A DNA stretch of 64,000 bases from Cruorifilaria tuberocauda. Taxonomy: Eukaryota > Nematoda > Chromadorea > Rhabditida > Onchocercidae. The notes beneath the pieces are model-generated. The model was not told the origin of the DNA. It was given only the letters and a program-made list of their open reading frames with translations, and did no database searches. A program made the translations under genes and the position numbers. Below are positions 10,701 to 22,441 of this stretch, piece by piece. Within the stretch, counting starts at the first letter, position 1. Each line of letters starts with the position of its first letter. Where the stretch lies: contig JABVXU010000104.1 of NCBI GenBank assembly GCA_013365365.1, positions 62,001 to 126,000 on the forward strand. Reading direction: 5' to 3'.

Positions 10701-13700
10701 AATCGAAAGGTTTATTGGATATTTTAAAATCAATTTGGATAAAAAGTTTCTATAAGATTAAAAATTATAAAATAGAGGAATAATATTTTGTATAAATTGA
10801 AATAAGACGAATATGTAAAAGCATAAATAAGATTGAATTCTAACATTGATTATAGTCGATTCATTCTTTTTTTTATTTTTCAAGTAAGAATTGAAAATTA
10901 GCAGCTTTGCTAATTTTACTACTATTATAAAGTATCCTGAATGAAAGTATGTCCAGGTATTTTACCATCGCAAACTAGCAATTTATCAAACGTTTTATCA
11001 CCGAGTACTGGAAAACCTGTCATTAATAATGCTATGGTTACAGTGTCATATTGGAATTCATCGCCCACCATAAAATCTGGTACTGATAACAGTTTATATA
11101 AAATTATGAAATATTTCTGATTAACTTTGAGAATTAATTTTATTCTGTATTTAGAACTAATGTCATCAACCAGTAATCCCAAAGAACATGCTACGCATTT
11201 CGGTGAAAACTCCAATATCCAAAATACTGCTTCGAAGCTGATAAGTTTTCAATTTCTAATTAAAGCATCTGATAATTCCGATATGACTTAATTCATCGCG
11301 ATAATATACTTTTTAACAAGTGTTACCGTGAAATTTGTATATTTTTCAATCAGTTAAACTCTTTGAATATAAAGATTAAATATTTGAAATTCTAAGATTA
11401 TTTATTAAATTTTTGACCCTTAATCCCCTCAGATTCACATTATTTCAAATAACATAACTTAAATTTGTTACATTAGTGCAGCATATATTTTTGTATGGAG
11501 TGGTAAGTGTGTGTATATATGTTCAGATGACACGGAATGATGAGATGAACTTGAATCCGTCAAATCAAGAAGTCAGTGAAATCATTGATGTTATCAATAA
11601 AGCAATCACTGATCCATGTCTTCAACCATTACCATCCGGATTTCAACTGCAATACTGTTCTCCGACAGATTCATTTCTGTGTCCCCGCGGTACATTCTGT
11701 CAGATTGGTGTTGGACCGCGGGAAACATTCTGCTGTCCCATTATTGGTGCCTTTTATCCCATTATTTCAATTTTACCGATAAATTTTCGGAAAAAAATTA
11801 AACGATCCCATTAATATTGTTTTTGCTTTGTTGCAAACTTGAAGCTTAAAAAAGAATTTCATGTTATTGTAATTTCATTATATCAAATAATTTCCTGCCA
11901 ATATTCATGCTGTTTTTTATTTGAAGCTGATAATCCATGCAGACAAAAGCAGGAATCCGGAATTGGTCTTACCGGATTAGGCCGTTGGTACTATGATGCT
12001 AATGATAATCACTGTAAAACGTTTATTTTTAATGGTTTTAAGGTAAGACAACGATCACTTATGTATTTACTGAATATTGAAAAATGCTTTATATTTCATG
12101 AATAAATTGAAATTTGAAAAATTTTAAGAAAAGCAGTTGTAATTGATTTTAAATTGGAAAATATTAGACAAATTCGATTATTTTATTTGTTTCATAATTT
12201 TAAATTCAGTTTTCAGGGAAATCAGAACAATTTTTTGACATTTCGAACTTGTCAGCAAAGTTGCGGCGCTGTAAATCCATGTGAAAATGGTGAACCACAA
12301 CTACAAACAAATGCACAAGAACAGTAAGCATTCTATATGTATAAACATTTCAAATGGAACGAATTTCATCAACTCATCATTGTATCATTTGCTCTTTTCT
12401 TCAAGCGTGTTCTAGTTCAATAAAATTTTCGAAATTTCAGGTGTTCGCCTGAAAATATTTATTCATGTCCACGAGGGTACTACTGCCGAGTTTTGAATGA
12501 TTTAACAAGAACTGTTTGTTGTCCGAGAATTGATCAAACTATGCTTGGCCACGGCAGAACCATAATTCTAAACCCTATCGGTAACGTTAATTCCGGTTCC
12601 GGTAGCAGCTACAATCTGGGGAGCGGTAGTTCGTTCACAAATATTGACTATACTAAAAGCAGAACTATCGATTCGATTGGCAATACCAATGTAGCTATCG
12701 GTAGTATCTTACCTGCTGAATCTATCAATTATATTAATGCTAAAACTATCACTTCGAATGAGCACCTTGGTTCTATGGCAGGTAATGGTATGAATCCGAA
12801 TTTTAGTAGTATAACACAACCGAATATTTTTGCCGGTCAGGTTGGCACTGGAATTGAGAGGGCAAGGGCTTTTGTTAGCTCTCCCACTATGCTAAAAAGT
12901 GCTCAAATACCTGAATCATCAATTAATTCCGGTGTTCCGATATTTCCCGGTAATGGTCCGATAGATACTGGTGGTTTAATTGACCCGTCAACTGACATTG
13001 CTTATGGAAATGCCAGAATTTTAAACGAATTTAACACTGGAACACAAAACTTGATGCCAAATGCTGCCCTTAAAACTGCTCGTAAGTTTCTTTCTTTTTT
13101 CGTTAAACAACGAGATAATATCTGTTGTACATTATATGATAGAAAATGCGGATTATTGATTGTTTTCTATAATCAATAATTCGTAGAAACAAAATAAGAA
13201 AATTATAGGAAATATGACATCTCAGGAATATAGATTTCTTGATTAAATTTGAGAAGGAACTCGCTGCTTGCAACCGCTTGTATCTGGAACCGGTACATAC
13301 AGTTTACCACGATACTATTTTGATACAGATGCATCAACCTGTCGACCATTCACCTATTCAGGATTTGGTGGTAATGATAATTGTTTCGAAACGATTCAGG
13401 AATGTCGGATGGCCTGTCCAGGTAAAAAATGTTTTAAAATTAATGCAGTCTGAAATTTTCAAATCTACAATGTCAACTGATAATGGCCGAGTCATTCAAA
13501 GACTGGAAATCTGAAATTAATTTTGTTATAATAAAAATATGAAAGGTGATGAACAGATCTCACCACATTTTCAATTTTCAACTTTGTAAAATCGTTTCAT
13601 GATAATGGTGATGGATTTCTTGCAGAATATGATAATCCTTGTCCATATGGACTACCATATATTGATGAAAGTGACGGACATGTTGCATTCTGCTCATCTG

Positions 13701-16700
13701 CTAATCCATTATGTCCTCCTAATTATTGGTGTCACATAGGCGATCGACGACAAACATCAGTTTGTTGTCCATCTTGTAGGTTGCTTTAATTTTATAAGAA
13801 TAGTGACAAAAATTATTAGAAGGTATGAAATACCTGTGAACAAACAATTCATTAATTATCTTAAATGCTCAAAGAAATTATGCAAGCGTATCTAAGTTTC
13901 TGTTAAGTATTATTAGTGAGTAAGGAATGAAATTAATTCGAATTAGTGGAATTTTGAATTCCATAATAATTTCCCATCTAATAAAATAAATTAGTCAATA
14001 TTAAATCAGATTTTATTTGTTGATTGATTTTAATTAATTTTTCAGTCGGAAATATCAATGGATCACCACTTTCAAATCAGATAAGATCACTGAGAAGTTT
14101 ATTTTCGATGAATACTATGCGAAATTTTAATGGTGCAACCCCGGGAATTGATTTCATAGAACAGAATGATGTCCCAGGAACAATACCGTTAGCATGCTTT
14201 CAACCTTTGCTGGAAGGAAGAGGTCAAGCAAAACTGACCCGATTCTATTTTAACAGTAGAACAAGAATATGTGAGAAGTTTATTTACACTGGGAAAGGTG
14301 GAAATCAGGTTTGTTTTTAAGTAGGATTTAATGGTTTTGGCATTTCCAGTCAACATCAACAAATAATAGATATTTAATTTTTAAAATATTTGTGAAGACT
14401 CTCCGTTTCTTTCCTATTTACGCTAACATAGCTGAACTGATATATTTATTCTGAAGTTTTAACAAATATTGAAATTAAAATAAAAATAATTATATTTCGA
14501 GGTTTTCCTTATTCTTCTGCAACTATACCCGTCAACTCAAACGCAGGAAATTCCTTTTTTTTTCAACGATTCCAGAATAACTTCTTGTCAAAGATGGATT
14601 GTGAAGAAACATGTCCGGTATTGGAGAATCCGTGTGAAAACGGTCTTCCAGCAATGACTTCAGAAGGTAATCCGGTACTATGCGGAAGTGATAAGGCAAC
14701 AATATGCAGTGTCGGTTACTATTGTCATATTGGTGCTACAGCCTCAACGACTGTTTGTTGTCCTGCAAGTAATACTAACTTGAATTCCTATACTAAATTA
14801 ATGGGTAGCTAATCTAGATTTAATATTTTCAAATAATTTATTTTTATTAATAATACTTGTTGTATTTGAAATATTTCAATATTCCAGTTGGCGATCCCTG
14901 TCGCATGCCAGTATCCAGTGGGAATGGAAATGCGGTCTTGAATCGTTGGTACTACAATACACAATCACAAATTTGTGTTAACTTTGTTTATAGTGGTCAA
15001 GGTGGTAATTCTAATAATTTCCGGACACATGAAGAATGCACTGAGGCATGTCCTGAATTCAGGTTCGATTATGTTTTGCTTCAGATTTTCTAAGCTTTAA
15101 GTATTATTTATAAAGGATGACTTTTAAATTTATTATTTCTTCTTTTAATGCTTGCAATAATAATATATTAATTGTTTATCACTTCACTCATTTTAAATAG
15201 AATAAAAAATTCTGAAAAGTGATCCAGCTGATAAAATAAAATAGTCTTCAGATATAAGACTTGGATGGTAACTGTGGAGGAAATGAGGTTTCATTTTGAA
15301 AAGAGCGAATTTGATTTAAATTTAAGTTAAGGAATCAATCGATTTTAGAAGTCCTTGTTCTACCGGACGTCCACACATCAGTCTAAATGGACAAATCACT
15401 CATTGTGGCGCCACTGGACCATTGATATGTCCAGCAACTTTTTGGTGTCATATTGGTGCCTCCTTGGAGAATTCGGTACATTTGCTTCATCAAAATAATT
15501 ATACTATTTCATCCAACGCCTGTGGTCATTTCAACTCCTATCGTTCAAATATTTAGATGAAAAGATGTAAATAGAAGTTAGTAAAGTAGAAAGTATCTAA
15601 AGTATATGATGATTAGACTAATTAGAGAGCAGGATAGATTAGGGACGGGAAGTTTAGACAAAATATAGGAGTGAAATTGAAATCTGATTTCCAGTTAAAT
15701 TTATCCATTTCACTGACAGGTTTGCTGTCCCAGTACCGGAATACCGTGTGAGCAAGAGCTCGAGATAGGAAACGGTGATGCGATTTTAGTAAGGTTTTAT
15801 TACGATTCGACAACACGTACTTGTCAACAATTCCAGTACTCTGGCCTCAGAGGAAATGAGAATAACTTTTTAACGTTACGAGACTGCGAAGCACGTTGTC
15901 CAGGTAACTGTTGTCACGCAATGTGTATCAATTTCAATTTTTTATTAACAGCTAATGATTTAATTATATTGCTTTATGTGACAACACGCTTAACGCAGAA
16001 TTTCAGTAATAAATGAATATGTTTTCGTAGATGGCATGATTGAATCACGCATGAACATGTTTTTAAATGTTGAAAAAAGCTTTGCATTTTATAGTATTAC
16101 CAAATCCATGTGGACTTGGACAACCACAAACGGACGAACATCGGAATTCGGTTATGTGCAGTGCTGCCGATACTAGGCCGGTTACCCGAACATTATTCTC
16201 ATCATTGCCAATGTTTTATTATAGTACCATATTCTAATGAAAATTACTACAATAAAAAATAAACTCTTGATAAATTTAAATTCCAAGTTCAGAAACAATC
16301 ATTTACAATATTTGCAGTATTAGGAATAATTTTTCCAGTGCTTGTAAAATGGGTTATTTCTGTCATATTGGTGACACAGAAGAGACAACGGTTTGCTGTC
16401 CGGGAAAATCCAATGATATCTGTAATGAACCCCGTATACCGGGAACCGGTCAAGCGCATTTGAATCGTTATGCATTTGCACCGTTAACCAAACAGTGTTT
16501 ACCATTTATTTACACTGGTTTGGGTGGAAATGAGAATAATTTTTTGTCACGAGCAAGCTGCGAAGCTACATGTCCTGGTTTGTATCACTAAATTAAAACT
16601 TTAATTTCTCAACTCGAAGTAATTTCTCCGACTTTTCCAACTCATCCCATACATTCATTATATTAATAATTCATAAATCAAGAATATTTCCTTCATTTTT

Positions 16701-19700
16701 CATCACGTTAGGCCGTATAATTTCTATTTCGAAAATTTTCAGTAGTTTCAAATCCATGCGCAGACGGTGAGCCAGCAGCCGGAAGAGATGGACAATATCT
16801 GATTTGTTCAGTTAGTGGGCCTGATATTTGCCCTGCAGGATATTGGTGTCATGTAGGTGCTGATATTGCTGCTTCTCTCTGTTGTCCCGGAGGTCTGTTT
16901 TTCATTATAGACAAAGATTGATCGATTAAATTCTCTCGAAATTTCCTCAAGTTTCGGAATGTTAACAAAAAATCAACATTACTTAAGAATTTCATAGTAA
17001 GCATATCGTGGAATGATTCAATTCTCATATTATCTCCAGATATAAGTTTGATTGTTAAATTTTCATGCCCATTACTCAATTTTAATAAATTTTAGCTCAA
17101 AATGCATGTATTTTACCGCTTGCGGAAGGTAGCGGAAGTATAACAATTCCACGTTGGTATTTTGATCGTCGTTCACGTCAATGTGCTACATTTACCTATA
17201 CTGGATATGGTGGTAATCAAAATAATTTTCAGACATTAAAAGAATGTCAGGAGAAATGCCCTGAATTAGCGTAAGCATTCATTTTGTTATTTTAATTATA
17301 TTAAAATAGCCTTCTCTTCAACCTTGCGATTTATCAGTAATTTTTCAACTATAAAAATAATTAAAATCGAAATATCAACTTTCCATTTATTTGTTGTGAA
17401 ACATTTTCTAACTTTAATCAGCACATCATTTAGTCTTTTATAATTTTAATACTGTCACTTAAATCTTCTTTTTTCTGGTAATTCATTCCATTTTCTTTTT
17501 GTTTTTTTTTTGAGTTTTAAAATTTGTTTTTCCAAAATAAGAAGAGAACTTTACAGGAATCCGTGTTCGATGGGTGATCCAGCAGAATCCTTAGACGGTA
17601 ATATTTTGCATTGTAGTGCATTGCATCCTTATTGTCCAACATCATATTTTTGTAATATTGGTGCGACACCGGACACATCAGTTTGCTGTCCATCTTTCGG
17701 TCAACCGTGTTTGTCACCGTTAGCCTTAGGAACCGGAACTGCTTCGCTGACCAGGTTCTTTTTCATGTTTTTACTTGGTAAATCAATGCTACTTCATTTA
17801 ATGTTTTTTTTTTAAATTTAGTTAATTGGATATTTGTTTCATTTATATATTGAAATTTTTGCATAAATGAAATTAGATTTTTAGTCCAAATTTTCTTTTT
17901 TTAATCAACCATTCAGATGGTATTTTGATCAAACTTCACGGCAGTGCCTTCAATTTATATACACTGGTCTTGGTGGCAATGAAAATAATTTTTTAACAGC
18001 TGAAGCTTGCATAAAAAAATGTCCAGGTAATATTTTTGATTTTCATCCTACAATTTATCATTATCCTAATAGCATGACAATGGAAAAGATGATTTCAATT
18101 ATGAGTTTTAATCTTAAGAATTGTAGTGAAATTTTAATGAAATTTCAGTTCTTCGAAATCCTTGTCCACTAGATAATACTACAACCACTACGAGTAATTT
18201 GCTATCGTTGATGAAGTGTAATATTCGAAATGCTTATTCCTGTCCACCGACTTATTGGTGTCATATCGGCGGTGATATTGACACTACCGTATGTTGTCCC
18301 GGAGGTAAGAATGCACTATGGTCATTTAAAGTATTTGGAAAAAAAAGTTGAATGTGCAAAAATTTTACCGCTGTTAAATTTCTATCATTCCAGCTTCCGA
18401 TCCTTGCCGATTGCCATTATCTCAAGGAATTATGACTGACGACGGACCATATACTCGTTGGTTCTATGATCAAATTTCTGGTTCTTGCAAGCCATTCCAA
18501 TATGCTGGCATTAATGGTAACCAAAATAATTTTTTAACAAGGAGCGATTGTACTAAACGATGTCCAGGTATCCATTTTAGTGTATTTTAAATTTTTGTGT
18601 TATTTTATTTAATTATACTTTTTAGTTTAATGATGTTATGAAAAGGACAAGTGAGATGACATTGCATATATATAATTAAAGGATTTTGGCTATTGGCAGT
18701 CTGAGAGGAAAGTTACTTGCATGGCTTAGATCAAGACTGTGATTAAATCTAGCTAAGAAGGAAAAGGATATACGGGAAATTCAGGAAACATAAGGAAAAA
18801 GTTAATTTCGTTCTGTCAAGAATATTGATAAGTGAAGGTTGCTTCAGCATACCTTCCATCCCAATAGTAAAACCATCTGAAGCATTCCAGAATGTCTTTC
18901 ATTTTTCTATTATTTTTCGCGAACTGTTCGGTATAAAATCCAAGTTAATTTTACTGGATCATCAGTAATGTGATCATTTTTTCTATCGTTCCGTACTGTA
19001 CCATATTTTGATCAATTTCCAAACTAGTTAAGGTGAACTCATCTTTATTAAGGTTACTATTGGATGACATCTTCATATTTTCACTAGAACAATACAAGTA
19101 AGGAAAATAAGATTAATAACCTTAGCTAAACCATCTACACAGTTAGAACCATTATTGATCAGCAGTACTAACTTGCTCTGGAGACCTTCTTGGCTTCTAT
19201 CATCTGCAAACAAGGTTTGTAAAATCTGATTTAGCATCAAACCATGCATTCTTCTTCGTAATATTATTTGCCTGAAATTCCATAATTGCTATCAGCTACA
19301 TCCATTTCAAAATTTTAATTATTTACAGAAAGTAAACCTATTACGGTAGTGTCACCGATATCAGTATCATCAAATATACCGGTAATTTGCCCGAAAGGAA
19401 TGCCATATCAGGATGAGAATAAGATTATTCCACATTGTTCTATTACTAACCCATGTCCTATTAATCATTTTTGCCATATCGGAGCTGACATATCAACAAC
19501 TGTATGCTGCCAAATTACAAGTATTTAAATTTATTAAATAATATGTAATTTATTCTGTAATTTACGCAAAAATATTGGATAAATTCAAAAACTTTAGCAA
19601 AGAAATGACGAAGATAAGGTCAGAGGTTAACTTATGATTATTGTTATCTTTTCCATTTTATTGCTTACATTGTTTAGAAAACTGATTCGTTATTAAAGAA

Positions 19701-20999
19701 CAAAAGGATTGAGAGCAAAAAAATATCAGAAAAAAATTGAATGTTATTCAAAAATATTGGTAAAATTTAATAAAATTTGTAGCATTTATGTCACCGTGCA
19801 GCATTCCGGTACAAGTTGGTCATGGAACCGAGCATATAAAACGTGTATACTACAACGTTGCACTTCGACAATGTATACCATTCATTTATTCCGGATTAGG
19901 TGGAAATGAAAATAACTTTTTAACAATTCATAAATGTACCGTTAAATGCATGAATGACGAATCAAATGCTATTCGACGTTTTGATGATGGTAAGTCTTGC
20001 TTGAGAACACGTTAAATTTGAAAATAGACATGATTGATTGATTTTCAAAAATTTTTGCACATAATTTATTGCATCAGTCATTTGTACAGAGAAAAAATCA
20101 GTGATATCATTTGAACAGAGATCTTTTATCATTACAATTTAATCTAGAAAACAGTTGTATAAATGATATCGCAAGACATAGAAGTAGAAGAATAGAGTAA
20201 AGTTTTTCATGATAAATTGATAAGTCAAAGATTTAATTATCTCATTGAATAATCACTGATAAGATAATGACAAAAATACAATCAGCATGGAATCATTCAA
20301 ATCTCATTTGATATTTCAAGTAAGATTTTTTGATTCTTCGATTAGAATCAATTAATAACTCACATCGAATAATTAGGTAATAAAATGATTACTGCCGATA
20401 ATCATCTGATGTACAGAAAAATAAAATGATGATCAGGAAGCGAAGAAAAAAGTAAAATATAGTATTTTTGGAGTAGTATAGAACAAATCACTGGATGACA
20501 ATAATCAAGCATTATCAATTTATTCGAAACCGTTGTCAGATCAATTCAGTGATTAATTATTGAAAAGCAAAATTTACAAATAATACTTTCAATTTTTGCT
20601 ACATTAAGGTTTAATTGATATTGATGGAATGAATTGCGATGAAGCAAATTCCAGCGTATGTATTAAAATTATTTTAGTTTAAAATACAGATGAAAAATAT
20701 GAAGTAATTAATTAAATTCTCTTCTGTTACTAATTAAATTATTTATCATTTATCAAAATTTCTCAACTATAACAGTAAATAATATCAACCAACAATTTAC
20801 TTTTCGTTTATCTTTTTTCTTGTATGATAACATTTACTTTTACTTTCAATTACTTTTTAATATCATTGGCTCATTTTTTAAGCAATGCAATTTGGAGAAG
20901 CTTCTAGCAATCGACAATATCATTTCCGGGAATAGTTCAACAATGGAGATAATTGCGCTATCAAATGAACAAAAATCAGTGCTTGATAACGATGAGTGA
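7800..20999 (+). CDS. Secreted multi-domain Kunitz / Lustrin-type cysteine-rich protein
   Basis: Predicted extracellular protein of about 1,851 residues. Exons: 7800-7917, 8149-8319, 8576-8743, 9062-9166, 9404-9476, 9644-9756, 10177-10362, 10533-10709, 10957-11079, 11155-11202, 11477-11746, 11927-12042, 12217-12323, 12441-13081, 13257-13421, 13626-13775, 14046-14308, 14576-14804, 14888-15062, 15349-15475, 15720-15903, 16095-16176, 16339-16577, 16743-16892, 17096-17270, 17557-17754, 17917-18026, 18149-18304, 18394-18567, 19329-19520, 19783-19989, 20609-20655, 20883-20999. Phases agree at every join. It has a signal peptide (cleavage likely after SIQA), 11 Lustrin-type units and 13 Kunitz-like units (YYD...C..F.Y.G..GN.NNF....C...C). 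A second Met at 7815 could be the start. Weak points are exons 9-11 and the 16177-16338 intron. Related multi-Kunitz proteins act in nematode moulting and cuticle, but no orthologue is claimed. AATAAA at 21150. Confidence 0.85.
8149..10362 (+). other. N-terminal domain block: Lustrin 1, Kunitz 1-3
   Basis: Exon 8149-8319 carries a Lustrin-type unit (CPAKFWCHIGATESSWYCCP core). Kunitz 1 is a single exon (8576-8743). Exon 9062-9166 is a linker with no cysteines. Kunitz 2 is split over 9404-9476 and 9644-9756. Kunitz 3 is one exon (10177-10362). Each Kunitz unit has the C1, C3, C5 and C6 positions and the GN.NNF-like motif, but no cysteine at positions 14 or 38. Unlike the rest of the gene, Kunitz 1-3 are not separated by Lustrin units. 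Confidence 0.85.
10533..11202 (+). other. Cysteine-free Ser/Thr-rich linker exons 8-10
   Basis: Exons 10533-10709, 10957-11079 and 11155-11202 (or to 11244) encode low-complexity Ser/Thr/Pro sequence, for example VPSPSVTTQITTTEM, with no cysteines. All begin and end in phase 1, so each could be skipped without a frameshift. Exon 8 is well defined. Exons 9 and 10 rest on open frame, phase and splice sites only. Such linkers are often O-glycosylated (inference). Confidence 0.55.
12540..13081 (+). other. Long Asn/Ser/Gly/Ile-rich linker inside exon 14
   Basis: About 180 residues without cysteine between Lustrin 3 and Kunitz 5, rich in N, S, G, I and T (for example GSGSSYNLGSGSSF). It is by far the longest exon of the gene (641 nt) and stays open throughout. 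It separates the N-terminal and C-terminal parts of the domain array. The function is unknown; a flexible or glycosylated spacer is likely. Confidence 0.75.
16177..16338 (+). other. Predicted GC-AG intron within a Lustrin unit
   Basis: The flanking exons must join at AG (16175-16176) and T (16339) to give the seven-residue spacing between cysteines found in sister units (CSAADTSAC versus CGSDKATIC) and to keep frame. The bases after the upstream exon are GCCGGT, so the intron would be GC-AG. The only in-phase GT nearby (ATGTGCAG, about 16155) would delete a conserved cysteine. Confidence 0.5.
20609..20999 (+). other. C-terminal tail exons 32-33 of the Kunitz/Lustrin gene
   Basis: After the last Kunitz unit, exons 20609-20655 and 20883-20999 encode about 55 polar and acidic residues with two cysteines. 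The tail ends in an acidic stretch (NDE region) and TGA at 20997. There is no hydrophobic tail or GPI-type end, which fits a secreted rather than a membrane protein. Confidence 0.65.
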
Positions 21000-21149
21000 A
21001 AATTAAAAGAATATGGAATGTTAGCATAACCACACGTCTAAAACAAATATTATATAAAATTTTCACTCATTTTAATTGATATAACTATGTACGTTACGTT
21101 GCTATGAAATTCATTGGCGCTTTAATGAACTGAAATGAGTTTTATTAAA

Positions 21150-21155
21150 AATAAA
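21150..21155 (+). terminator. Poly(A) signal AATAAA of the Kunitz/Lustrin gene
   Basis: First AATAAA on the plus strand, about 150 nt after the stop codon. Confidence 0.5.
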
Positions 21156-22223
21156 TGAAAATTCACGTAACATTACCATGCAGATATTTTCAGCGTGATC
21201 TCACGTATTATAACTCTCCCTCTGTACTTCTTTGTCCTTTACATGAATACAATTCTTGAAATGAGATAGAAAAAACTCTGAGAAAGAGAAAATCTATTGG
21301 AAATAAATTGAAGTAAACATAATTATGGTTTTTTAGCTAAAAGCATTTGTAGTTTTGGTTATTTTGAAATGAAGAAAATGATAAGAGTCATGTAAAAAAA
21401 CTTGTTTTGGAACTTTTTTTTCCTTGAATTCACACTTTTTCCTAATTTGCTTCACATTAGTTATCAACATTTTCTCTTTTTATATTTACACTATTATGGA
21501 AAAAAAGTTTTTTTTTTTTAAATGCGCTAATTTTTATGCCATTTTTTCTGTTACTAAAGTTTTTCTTAGTAGTATTATTTATTGTAGACTCTTTTTACTT
21601 CCGCATTTTTAACAAATGATAGATTTATAATTCTTTCTAATGAGTATAATTTATTGTAGAGAGATTGAAAATGGTAGAATCAACAAGAAATGAAAAAAAT
21701 GGAAAAGCGAAATAATTGAATAATTTTTTAGTAATTGTATCACCTATTTATGGAGTTTTCACTTTTCTTCTGAAAACTACTCGTTTTTGACACTTCAATG
21801 ATTCGTTTCTCATTTAAAATTGCGATTCTCTCGGTGTTCCCAAACCGAAAACCAGAAAACCCTCGCGAAGCAACTTTTTTAAAGTTAAATTTTAGGTTGT
21901 AGTTAATTATTATAGCGATAATATGGTAACAGGTTATGGTTTCCACTGCTATTCAGAAGCTCTAATCAATTATGAGGAATTAATTTTTAACTGTTATGAT
22001 ATGAAAATTTTCACTAAAATATAAAGTAGCATTTTTGTAGTCGTTCTTTACTTCTTTACTCAAATCTATTTTTTCCCCGTGCCTTCGTAATGTTTGTTCC
22101 ATCTTTAACCTGGTAATTAGCTAATGGAAAAAAGACATATTGTATTGAATGTTAGAATGAGTAATTTGAAAGTTCTTGTATTCTCTCTCTCTTTTTGCTT
22201 ACATCTTCTCTTTTCATTAATTA
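21156..22223. other. Intergenic, convergent 3' ends
   Basis: Separates the 3' end of the plus-strand Kunitz gene from the 3' end of the minus-strand ground-like gene. T-rich runs and short open frames only; I see no gene. Confidence 0.6.
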
Positions 22224-22229
22224 TTTATT
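22224..22229 (-). terminator. Possible poly(A) signal of the minus-strand ground-like gene
   Basis: TTTATT on the plus strand (AATAAA on the minus), about 210 nt beyond the stop codon. Confidence 0.35.
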
Positions 22230-22441
22230 GCTGTTTCAAAATACAAAAGAAGAAGTGAACACGAAATGCAAGGAACAAAGTGATAAATGATAATAATAGA
22301 AAAACATTGAAAAGAATATTTGTGATAATAAAGGGATAACGAAAATTCATTTGGGATACAAATTAAAAATGCAATGTGAAAATCTTTCGTGCTAATTTCA
22401 TAAATTTTAAAAATCCTTAAATCATTGTTCTCTTGAAGTGG

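Larger units (their letters stand above)
11477..20655 (+). other. Repeat core: Lustrin 2-11 alternating with Kunitz 4-13
   Basis: Lustrin units: 11527-11746; 12217-12323 with 12441-12540; 13626-13775; in 14576-14804; 15349-15475 with the start of 15720-15903; 16095-16176 with 16339-16400; 16743-16892; in 17557-17754; 18149-18304; 19329-19520. Their common core is C.p..yWCHIGa...tsvCCP. Kunitz units: 11927-12042 with 12217-12265; 13257-13421; 14046-14308 with 14576-14620; 14888-15062; in 15720-15903; in 16339-16577; 17096-17270; in 17557-17754 with 17917-18026; 18394-18567; 19783-19989. Most joins fall in phase 1. Single exons often hold exactly one domain, a layout that suits growth by exon duplication. 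Confidence 0.85.

Noticed and set aside
8575..19989. Many short single-domain Kunitz ORFs as separate genes
   Set aside because: Each is bounded by splice sites with matching phases and lacks its own start and signal peptide. They are exons of one gene.
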